A DNA stretch of 9,926 nucleotides. Source: Candidatus Delongbacteria bacterium (GTDB lineage Bacteria > UBA4055). Where the stretch lies: NCBI GenBank assembly GCA_022013635.1, contig JAKLPX010000175.1, positions 1 to 9,926 on the forward strand, given 5' to 3'. Both the position numbers and the translations under genes were made by a program. Below the pieces are notes generated by a model. The model made no database searches and was not told where the DNA came from. It saw only the letters and a program-made list of their open reading frames with translations. Positions 1 through 6,437 of this stretch are shown here, one piece after another (within the stretch, counting starts at the first letter, position 1; each line of letters begins with the position of its first letter).

Positions 1-1867
1 AATTCGGATTGTCATTGATCTCTATAAGATAAACTTTACCGTTTACTTCCTTTAGATCAACTCCGTAAAGACCGTCCCCGATAAGCGAACATGCCTTAAC
101 CGCTGCTGATATTAAATTTGACGGGACCTGATTTATCGGCAGGGTCTCGAAATCCCCGGTATGAAGCTCTTCAAAACCTTCGTTTGCCCAATTATAAATC
201 TGCCAGTGCCCTTTCGCCATATAATATTTGCTAGCGAACAACGGGCTTCCGTCCAAAACGCCTATCCTCCAGTCGAAATCTGATTTTAAAAATTCTTGAG
301 CTATTATCAAATCAGAAGTTTTATACATCAAATCTAATTTCTCCTTCATTTCATCAAGATCGTTTACCTTATACATTCCTTTTGAAAAACTTCCGTCGGG
401 CTGCTTTAGGACAAGCGGAAAAACTATATTATGCATCAGCTTAGATAATGCTATTCCTTTTGTGAGCATCCAGGTTTTTGGAGTGAGTACTCTTCCTCTG
501 TTCATTCTTTCATACAAGAACATTTTGTTCGAACATCTCAGTATTGACCATGGATCGTCAATTACGACAAGCCCTTCGGAATAAGCCCTGCGGGAAAACA
601 GGTAAGTGTGATCATTGACATTTGTTGTTTCTCTTATGAAAAGTGCATCAAATTCCGGAAGCCTGTCGTAATCCTTCTTAGTTATAAACTCTGTGTAGAA
701 TCCTACTTCTTCCGCCGCTTTTTTAAACTCTGCCAGCGCTTTTTTATCCGATGGCGGATATTTTTCATTCGGGTCTGTAAGGATAGCAAGATCATACGGA
801 TAGTTCTTCATTCTTTGCTTGTTGAATCTTTTCTGACTGAAATATTCTTTTGCGAATTTTTCTACGCTTGTCTGATCAAAAGATTTTAACGAATCGAGAG
901 ATAAAGGGACAATTTTTCTTACGCTCCAGTCTTTCGATTTGGCGAAAGATACTTTTAAAAGAGGAGATTCGAATAGCTGATATATTTCTTTTGCCAGTTT
1001 TATAAATCCCTTCTCAATTGTGTGACCGAAACAGATGGTCAGGCTGAAATATGTATCCTTTATATTCTTTAGCGATTCCTGGATCAGCCCGTCAATATCA
1101 AGAGCAATATTTCTTATTATTGACACATCGGTAAAATCCCGTATTGTCGTGACATTGGGCATGGCTCTGTGATCCCTTGCAGATGCGAGCAGAGACACAT
1201 AATAGCCTAAACTCTGATAACGATATGAGTTACAAATATTGAAAATCCGGGCGTTGTTGATGTTGTTGAAACGAGGTTCGGTAATGTAATCTTTTGCGGA
1301 TATGACTTCGGCTGTATCAATATCAAGCGACCATTTTGCCGGATTATCAACAACAATGAAGTTCCTCATCCCTGATCCGTGGCCTTCATTTTGGATATAA
1401 GCTCCCCCCTTCTCCAGCCCGATTGACATTCTCACGGCGTCTTCGTTCTGCCCGTAATAATCCTTTAACTCCTCTTTTATGACGAATCCGTGATCAATAT
1501 ACCATTTTACGAGTGCTTGATTATCGGCATCGGCCTCAAGTGAAATAGACAAACATCCTTTTGATTTAGCCCTCTCTTTGATTTTTTCTATAAATTTATG
1601 TCCGACACCTTTATTCCTGTATTCCGGCATAACAGCTATCGAATACACCCTAAGGGTTTTTCTATGAGGATATAGAACAGCGTCTGCGATTTGAACGATT
1701 TTATTCTTCTCTTTACTTTCTGCAACCCATACTTCCTGAAAAGTGCTGATTACGCTTAATCTGAGTGATTTAGAGTTATTTTGTCTGTTTGGAGGAAAAG
1801 ATAATTTTTCCACAGTATCTAAAAATTGCAGATCTTCAACCTCAGCCGGCCTAAAAGTAATATTCAT
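1..1867 (-). CDS. GNAT acetyltransferase / RLAN / RimK-like ATP-grasp ligase fusion (C-terminus off window)
   Basis: Reading the complement from ATG 1867-1865 gives 622 uninterrupted codons with no stop before the window edge. Residues 1-152 look like a GNAT acyltransferase, with the acetyl-CoA loop RNKGVG at 84-89 and a DNQALVKWYIDHGF segment at 115-128. Residues about 169-330 resemble the RLAN domain found N-terminal to RimK-like ligases. Residues about 430-622 are an ATP-grasp fold: nucleotide-binding Lys in VLKQPDGSFSKGM (486-498), hinge IIAQEF (521-526), DWRIGV (532-537), and the metal-binding end EINDNPN (616-622). Probably only a few tens of C-terminal residues are missing. The start is supported by AGGA seven bases upstream; no nearer in-frame ATG precedes it. 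By family knowledge, ATP-grasp domains join a carboxylate to an amine through an acyl-phosphate; the substrate here is unknown. The acetyltransferase may cap or modify the same product. Cytosolic; no signal peptide. It is transcribed away from the subtilase gene. Confidence 0.88.
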   Translation of the reverse strand, partial: MNITFRPAEVEDLQFLDTVEKLSFPPNRQNNSKSLRLSVISTFQEVWVAESKEKNKIVQIADAVLYPHRKTLRVYSIAVMPEYRNKGVGHKFIEKIKERAKSKGCLSISLEADADNQALVKWYIDHGFVIKEELKDYYGQNEDAVRMSIGLEKGGAYIQNEGHGSGMRNFIVVDNPAKWSLDIDTAEVISAKDYITEPRFNNINNARIFNICNSYRYQSLGYYVSLLASARDHRAMPNVTTIRDFTDVSIIRNIALDIDGLIQESLKNIKDTYFSLTICFGHTIEKGFIKLAKEIYQLFESPLLKVSFAKSKDWSVRKIVPLSLDSLKSFDQTSVEKFAKEYFSQKRFNKQRMKNYPYDLAILTDPNEKYPPSDKKALAEFKKAAEEVGFYTEFITKKDYDRLPEFDALFIRETTNVNDHTYLFSRRAYSEGLVVIDDPWSILRCSNKMFLYERMNRGRVLTPKTWMLTKGIALSKLMHNIVFPLVLKQPDGSFSKGMYKVNDLDEMKEKLDLMYKTSDLIIAQEFLKSDFDWRIGVLDGSPLFASKYYMAKGHWQIYNWANEGFEELHTGDFETLPINQVPSNLISAAVKACSLIGDGLYGVDLKEVNGKVYLIEINDNPN

Positions 1868-1967
1868 CTTATTATCCTGTTTTCTAAGTGTTTTAAAAAT
1901 GTGTCGAATAAACGACTCCGCTAAATTACTCCGCACCCTAAACAAAGCGTCTATTTCGTCTGATTGT

Positions 1968-1995
1968 ATTATACGGTAATTTATCTGGAAATCAA
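1968..1995 (-). promoter_or_regulatory. Sigma70-like promoter for the GNAT/ATP-grasp gene
   Basis: On the minus strand TTGATT (1995-1990) is followed after 16 bases by a perfect TATAAT (1973-1968). Transcription would begin near 1961, giving a 5' leader of about 94 bases before the ATG at 1867. No other comparably good hexamer pair was seen on this strand in the gap. No riboswitch was recognised in the leader. Confidence 0.6.
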
Positions 1996-2028
1996 AATAA
2001 TAATTTTTATACTTTACTTTTTAAATTT

Positions 2029-2057
2029 TTGTACTAAATTTAAGCATGGTTTATGTT
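2029..2057 (+). promoter_or_regulatory. Tentative promoter for the subtilase gene
   Basis: TTGTAC (2029-2034), 17 bases, TATGTT (2052-2057) is the most plausible pair on the plus strand. It also fits loosely the Bacteroidota-style TTTG-N20-TAnnTT pattern. A competing -10 is TATACT at 2008-2013, with a poor -35. Both are weak, so the true start point is uncertain. Confidence 0.3.
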
Positions 2058-2066
2058 AATGCGTGA

Positions 2067-2097
2067 AGAGTGAAAGTTGAAATAAAAGAGTAAAAGT
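2067..2097 (+). repeat. Pair of 11-base direct repeats, 20-base period
   Basis: AGAGTGAAAGT (2067-2077) and AGAGTAAAAGT (2087-2097) match at 10 of 11 positions, two helical turns apart, between the candidate promoter and the subtilase ribosome binding site. They could be operator half-sites or a stub of the degenerate GTGAAAGT-type purine-rich intergenic repeats. Chance in AT-rich DNA is possible. Confidence 0.35.
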
Positions 2098-2104
2098 AAA
2101 AAAT

Positions 2105-2113
2105 GGGGAGGGA
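2105..2113 (+). promoter_or_regulatory. Ribosome binding site deciding the subtilase start
   Basis: The purine run GGGGAGGGA ends four bases before ATG 2118. It overlaps the upstream in-frame ATG at 2103, which has no ribosome binding site of its own. This favours 2118, giving an N-terminus of MRKAKW directly ahead of the hydrophobic signal core. Confidence 0.65.
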
Positions 2114-2117
2114 ATGT

Positions 2118-4673
2118 ATGAGGAAAGCAAAATGGTTCATAGTAATCATGTTTGTGTTGTTTGCTGCAATGACTTTCATGTCGGCTCAGGAAACAAAAAT
2201 AATTAATGGTTACAAAGTTACCAGAGGAGAAAGACCTGCAATTGATCTTTCAAAAGTAACACCTGACGCATATGAAACAGGAAGGATATGGGTTAAACTT
2301 GCTCCGGAAATGGAAGAGTTCATTAAAGACGATGTGATCCACGAGAGCAAAGTTAAAGGTGCTCCTTTAAGCACCGGAGTTGGTAATATCGACAGGATCA
2401 ATACTAAATACGGTATTGAAAAGATTAGACCTAAACAATACGGATATTATGAGACTTCCCCGGCAGCTATAAAATACAGAGACAGACATAAAGCATGGGG
2501 TTTTCACCTATGGATGGAAGTTTACCTTCCCGAAGGAACAGATGTAATTGCAGCAGTTAAAGATTTTATAGCGCTTGACGAAGTGGAATTTGCAGAACCG
2601 GTTTATAAAGATGTTCTTTTTGATTCAGAACCCCCAAGCAATCTCGGCGTAGACATACCAAAAGTAACACCGAACGATACAAGATACAACGAGCAATGGC
2701 ATTACCATAATACCGGACAGGCAGGCGGAACACCGGATTGCGACATTGATCTTCCCGAAGCATGGGATATTGAAAGAGGTAACAGCCAGGTTCTCGTAGC
2801 CGTTCAGGATATGGGGATACAATATACACATCCTGATCTTGATGCTCATATATGGTCAGGTCTTGGTTATGATTTCCAGGCAATGGATTCTACGATCGAT
2901 CCCGGATTTCACGGCACTCATGTTTCTGGTACAATATCGGCAGAATCAAATAACGGAACAGGTGTTGCGGGGATTGCAGGTGGTTCAGGTTCCGGTGATG
3001 GTGTTACATTAATGTCAGTACAGGTATATGCTGCCGATGGTTCTGGTGGCGGTAATTCAAACTTACCTTATGAATATTCAGCTGATAATGATGCGGCAAT
3101 ATCTCAAAACAGCTGGGGTTACACAACTGTAGGCAACTATGACCAGCTGGTGCTTGACGGGATTGACTATTTTAATGCATACGGCGGTGGAACAACGCTT
3201 GATGGAGGATTAGTTATATTCGCAGCGGGAAACAGTAACGCAACAGGATTATGGTATCCTGGTTGTTATTCTGGAGCTATGGCAGTTTCAGCAACCAATT
3301 TTAACGATGTGAGATCGTACTATTCGAATTACGGATCTTGGGTCGAGATCGCAGCACCAGGAGGCGAGTACTATACAACCGAAGGACAGATCCTGAGTAC
3401 ACATACAACTTCTATATATGATTGGCTGCAGGGAACATCTATGGCTTGTCCTCATGTTACAGGTGTAGCATCACTGATTCTGTCTCTTGCGCCAGGCGTA
3501 TTCACCAACCAGGAAGTTAGAGATATCTTAAGTAGTACTACAGATTACATTGATGACAAAAATCCAACATATGCAGGCCTATTAGGAACTGGAAGACTTA
3601 ATGCCAATGCAGCTTTAAATGAAGTATTGGCAAATCTTTCTAATGTGGAAAGACCCGCAAGTATTGCAGCAGATGCTGTCGATATAGATCAGATTGATAT
3701 AGGTTGGGAGAAAAATGCGGCTAATGACGATGTGATGCTGGTTTTTACAACCGACGGTATTTTCGGAACTCCAGTTAACGGTACAACTTATTCAGTAAGT
3801 CAAACAATCCCTGGAGGTGGTGTAGTCTTAACTACCGGATCAGGAACTTCATACTCACATTCAGGATTGACTGATTACACAGATTATTATTACAGGGCTT
3901 ATTCTTTCGATAATTCTGAAGAATATTCAGCTCCTAGATCAACAAGCACAAGAACATTAATGGCTCCTATGATACCTTCCGATGTATCAATGGGATTTGA
4001 AAAGAGCGGATCAATACCTGACGGCTGGACTCAGGAAGGAAACTGGACATTTATTACTACAACAACAAGGCCTACAGCTCCATCCGAAGGATCATATTTC
4101 GCACATTTCAGAACAGTGAGCTCGACGAAAAAGATTGTAACTCCAAGATTTGACCTTACTAATCACACGGGTGTAACGATCATTTTCGATTATCTTGTAT
4201 CCAGCCGGAAAGTCGGACCTACAACTTGGTTTGACAAGCTGAAAGTATATTATAAAACAAGTTCTGCCGGATCATGGGTCTTGTTAAGCCCTGAATATTC
4301 AGGAGCCTATACGACCTGGCAGACAGCAACTCTGAATATTAGCGATGCAGTCAGAACCAATGATTTCTATTTTGCATTTGAAGCGATTGAAGGCGGAACA
4401 ATCGGTTATGGTGTTAGTGTTGACGACATCGTAATTAATGGAATACCTTCCGGTGATTTACCGCCTGCGGCACCGGTAAATGTGGTTACAAATGTAGCGG
4501 GTACAGATTTAACTGTTTCATGGGATGCTGTTGGAGGTGCTACAAATTATGATGTTTACTCGTCAGACGATCCTTACGGAACATTTACTTATGTTACTAA
4601 TGTTTCTACGAATTCTTATTTAACTTCTACAACAGAAGTGAAATTATTCTGGTACATAATAGCTAAAAACTAG
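2118..4673 (+). CDS. Secreted subtilisin-like (S8) serine protease with Fn3 and choice-of-anchor-J-like domains
   Basis: The protein has 851 residues from ATG 2118. Residues 1-23 form a signal peptide (basic MRKAK, hydrophobic core, likely cut after MSA). Residues about 24-170 look like an S8 propeptide, ending in an EVEFAEPVY segment. The catalytic domain spans about 190-505: Asp231 in VAVQDMG, His268 in HGTHVSGT, oxyanion Asn372 in FAAGNSN, Ser441 in GTSMACPHV. The triad is complete, so activity is expected. The residue after the catalytic Asp is Met, where Thr or Ser is usual. Residues about 505-612 and 780-851 resemble fibronectin type III folds. Residues about 620-778 resemble the MAM/choice-of-anchor-J sandwich (GFEKSGSIPDGW start, VDDIVING end). 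These modules usually bind surfaces or substrates. No type IX sorting tail or LPXTG was recognised. The protein is probably exported by Sec and acts outside the cytoplasm on protein substrates. It is a single-gene unit with its own terminator. Confidence 0.93.
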   Translation: MRKAKWFIVIMFVLFAAMTFMSAQETKIINGYKVTRGERPAIDLSKVTPDAYETGRIWVKLAPEMEEFIKDDVIHESKVKGAPLSTGVGNIDRINTKYGIEKIRPKQYGYYETSPAAIKYRDRHKAWGFHLWMEVYLPEGTDVIAAVKDFIALDEVEFAEPVYKDVLFDSEPPSNLGVDIPKVTPNDTRYNEQWHYHNTGQAGGTPDCDIDLPEAWDIERGNSQVLVAVQDMGIQYTHPDLDAHIWSGLGYDFQAMDSTIDPGFHGTHVSGTISAESNNGTGVAGIAGGSGSGDGVTLMSVQVYAADGSGGGNSNLPYEYSADNDAAISQNSWGYTTVGNYDQLVLDGIDYFNAYGGGTTLDGGLVIFAAGNSNATGLWYPGCYSGAMAVSATNFNDVRSYYSNYGSWVEIAAPGGEYYTTEGQILSTHTTSIYDWLQGTSMACPHVTGVASLILSLAPGVFTNQEVRDILSSTTDYIDDKNPTYAGLLGTGRLNANAALNEVLANLSNVERPASIAADAVDIDQIDIGWEKNAANDDVMLVFTTDGIFGTPVNGTTYSVSQTIPGGGVVLTTGSGTSYSHSGLTDYTDYYYRAYSFDNSEEYSAPRSTSTRTLMAPMIPSDVSMGFEKSGSIPDGWTQEGNWTFITTTTRPTAPSEGSYFAHFRTVSSTKKIVTPRFDLTNHTGVTIIFDYLVSSRKVGPTTWFDKLKVYYKTSSAGSWVLLSPEYSGAYTTWQTATLNISDAVRTNDFYFAFEAIEGGTIGYGVSVDDIVINGIPSGDLPPAAPVNVVTNVAGTDLTVSWDAVGGATNYDVYSSDDPYGTFTYVTNVSTNSYLTSTTEVKLFWYIIAKN

Positions 4674-4695
4674 TAATTTAACAGAATTAATCTAT

Positions 4696-4727
4696 AAAAA
4701 AAGTCCCAAAAATCGGGACTTTTTTTT
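4696..4727 (+). terminator. Intrinsic terminator of the subtilase gene
   Basis: A 12-bp stem (arms 4696-4707 and 4715-4726, GC core GTCCC/GGGAC) closes a 7-base loop and runs into eight T residues (4720-4727), 22 bases after the TAG stop. A second eight-T tract follows at 4731-4738. The A-rich left arm could also let it act on the minus strand, but no minus-strand gene ends here. Confidence 0.9.
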
Positions 4728-4744
4728 ATATTTTTTTTATAGCA

Positions 4745-4773
4745 TTTACAATTATATTTGTTAAATTTATAAT
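4745..4773 (+). promoter_or_regulatory. Strong sigma70-like promoter of the tldD-pmbA unit
   Basis: TTTACA (4745-4750), an optimal 17-base spacer, and a perfect TATAAT (4768-4773). The predicted start is near 4780. The T-tracts at 4720-4738 lie about 40-60 bases upstream of that start, where an UP element would sit. The transcript would carry a leader of about 175 bases before tldD, containing the small ORF at 4798-4929. Confidence 0.65.
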
Positions 4774-4797
4774 CAATTTTAAGGGGAAAAATTGCTA

Positions 4798-4929
4798 ATG
4801 AACGGATCTCAAAATAATTTTACCATTGAATCGGCTTTGTACGGTAAAATTGTGTCAAATGTCAATCCAAAAAATAAATTATTCGGTAAAACAGTTAATA
4901 AAATATATCCGCAATACGATCAGCAATAA
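4798..4929 (+). CDS. Possible 43-residue small protein or upstream ORF ahead of tldD
   Basis: ATG 4798 opens 43 codons ending at TAA 4927-4929, 27 bases before tldD. AAGGGG (4781-4786) lies 11 bases from this ATG, or 5 bases from an in-frame TTG at 4792, which may be the true start. The predicted transcription start (about 4780) would leave this site at the very 5' end of the mRNA, which is tight. The peptide has no Cys, no signal peptide and no membrane segment, and is mildly basic (five Lys against one Glu and one Asp). Residues 14-24 (LYGKIVSNVNP) and 28-38 (LFGKTVNKIYP) form a two-copy repeat with a 14-residue period. I recognise no family. It may be a peptide processed by TldD/PmbA, an upstream ORF controlling tldD, or a chance frame in a structured leader. 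Confidence 0.4.
   Translation: MNGSQNNFTIESALYGKIVSNVNPKNKLFGKTVNKIYPQYDQQ
4814..4853 (+). other. Inverted repeat in the tldD leader / small ORF
   Basis: AATTTTACC (4816-4824) and GGTAAAATT (4843-4851) are a perfect 9-base inverted repeat around an 18-base loop. A flanking U-G and A-U pair could extend it to 4814-4853. It lies about 35 bases after the predicted transcription start. It could be an RNA hairpin in the leader or an operator-like site, though the stem is AT-rich and only moderately stable. Confidence 0.35.
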
Positions 4930-4956
4930 AATTAATATTAACCGTAAGGAGCGAAA

Positions 4957-6435
4957 ATGAATGAGGGAATTAAGAAAAAAATCATAGAAAATATTGACAA
5001 ACTGCTTGCAAAAAAAGCTGAGTATGTTGATGTCAGGCTCGTAACAGAAGACAATTCAGAATCTATCGTTCTGTATGATGGAAATCTTGAAGGAAATGAT
5101 ACTACTTTCGAGAACGGAATAGGAATAAGGACACTTTTCGACGGTGCTTGGGGATTTGCCGCCACCAGCAATCTTTCAAAACTTGATGAATGCTTTGATT
5201 TATCATTTTTAAATGCTAAATCAGCGGCCAAACTTGTAAATGTACCTCTCAAAATGGGTAAGAAAAAAGGTCATACAGGCAGTTACAAATCACCTGTGAA
5301 GAAAGATCCTTTTAGGGTAAATCTTAAAGATAAAATTGATTTTTTAAAGGAAATTGATAAAAACCTTCAAGAGGAGTGGATCTTTAAAAGGTATATTTCA
5401 GCAAATATGCAAAAAAAGAACCAGATATTCTTTAATAGCGAAGGTACTATAATTGACCGGCAACTGACTGACATTTTTGCAACGATGATGGTTATGGGTA
5501 TTGATAATGATGGTGAGATGCAGAGAAGAAGCCACGAATTATTTTCGTATGGTAACGGTACCAGAGGTTGGGAGATGCTTACAAAACCTGATCTTTTCAG
5601 CTCTCATTCAGGCAGGATCAAAAGCGAATTGGCTTCTTTAATAAAAGCAGAATCTTTAAAATACGGAAAAAAATCCGTCATCCTGCTTCCGGGACAAGGC
5701 TGGTTACAGGTTCATGAGACAATAGGCCATCCGCTTGAATTAGACAGGATCTTGGGTTATGAGCTTTCTTACGCAGGAGGTTCATTCGTAACTTTGGATT
5801 CATTCGGTAAACTTAAATATGGCAACGAAAAATTAAATGTAAGCGCTTACGGTGGTTTTGCAAATTCACCGGGTTCTTTCGGATTTGACGATGAAGGAAG
5901 CCCGGAAAGAGATTATCTGCTTATAGATAAGGGAATTCTTGTGAACGCACTTACTTCAAGAGCCATGATCAGGGAAGCAAACGAAAAAGCAGGCAGAAAA
6001 GTATTCAGCGAAAGTGGTGGCGCAGCAAGATCAACAGCATTTTACAGAGCCCCTATTGACAGAATGACAAATGTGAATATTTTACCTGGTAAAGACGGTA
6101 CCCTCGAAAATATTATCTCCAATACTGAGGACGGAATAATTGTTGACAATCCTACTTCATGGTCAATTGGATCCAACAGAGAGCACTTCCATTTCGGTTG
6201 TGAAATTGCGTGGGAAGTTAAGAAAGGCAAGAAAACAAAAATTCTGAGAAATCCTACTTATCAGGGACATACTGTTGAATTTTATAACTCTCTTGCAGCG
6301 GTAGGAGACAAATCTACATGGAGAGTGGGTCAGGTCGATAATTGCGGCAAAGGAGAACCTAATCAGGCAATGGAACTTGGACACGGAGTTCCTGTGATCA
6401 AATTCGATAATGTAATAACCGGAGAAAGGAAATAA
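4957..6435 (+). CDS. tldD: TldD-family zinc metallopeptidase
   Basis: This is a 492-residue protein, full length for the family. Residues 253-258 read HETIGH, the HExxxH zinc site, continuing PLELDRILGYE, a form of the motif that I also associate with actinobacterial TldD homologues. FDDEG lies at 310-314. The C-terminal NCGKGEPNQ (462-470) carries Cys463, matching the conserved Cys that supplies a further zinc ligand. In characterised systems TldD pairs with TldE (PmbA) as a cytosolic peptidase whose catalytic half is TldD. It degrades unfolded peptides such as the antitoxin CcdA and removes leaders from microcin B17 and some other modified peptides. The start is supported by AAGGAG (4946-4951) five bases upstream. 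There is no signal peptide. The pmbA gene follows two bases after the stop, so the two are surely cotranscribed. The natural substrate here is unknown. Confidence 0.93.
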   Translation: MNEGIKKKIIENIDKLLAKKAEYVDVRLVTEDNSESIVLYDGNLEGNDTTFENGIGIRTLFDGAWGFAATSNLSKLDECFDLSFLNAKSAAKLVNVPLKMGKKKGHTGSYKSPVKKDPFRVNLKDKIDFLKEIDKNLQEEWIFKRYISANMQKKNQIFFNSEGTIIDRQLTDIFATMMVMGIDNDGEMQRRSHELFSYGNGTRGWEMLTKPDLFSSHSGRIKSELASLIKAESLKYGKKSVILLPGQGWLQVHETIGHPLELDRILGYELSYAGGSFVTLDSFGKLKYGNEKLNVSAYGGFANSPGSFGFDDEGSPERDYLLIDKGILVNALTSRAMIREANEKAGRKVFSESGGAARSTAFYRAPIDRMTNVNILPGKDGTLENIISNTEDGIIVDNPTSWSIGSNREHFHFGCEIAWEVKKGKKTKILRNPTYQGHTVEFYNSLAAVGDKSTWRVGQVDNCGKGEPNQAMELGHGVPVIKFDNVITGERK

Positions 6436-6437
6436 TT

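Noticed and set aside
608..889. Plus-strand open frame of 93 codons
   Set aside because: It lies opposite the RLAN/ATP-grasp fusion, which has a continuous frame with clear motifs. The plus-strand product is Cys/Phe-rich with no recognisable domain.
1743..1979. Plus-strand open frame of 78 codons
   Set aside because: It overlaps the start of the GNAT domain on the other strand and that gene's promoter; no ribosome binding site or domain is seen.
2103..2117. ATG 2103 as the subtilase start
   Set aside because: The ATG sits inside the purine-rich ribosome binding site and has none of its own; ATG 2118 gives a better placed site and a cleaner signal peptide.
2566..2883. Minus-strand open frames within the subtilase
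   Set aside because: They are antisense to the propeptide and catalytic Asp region and show no domain or ribosome binding site.
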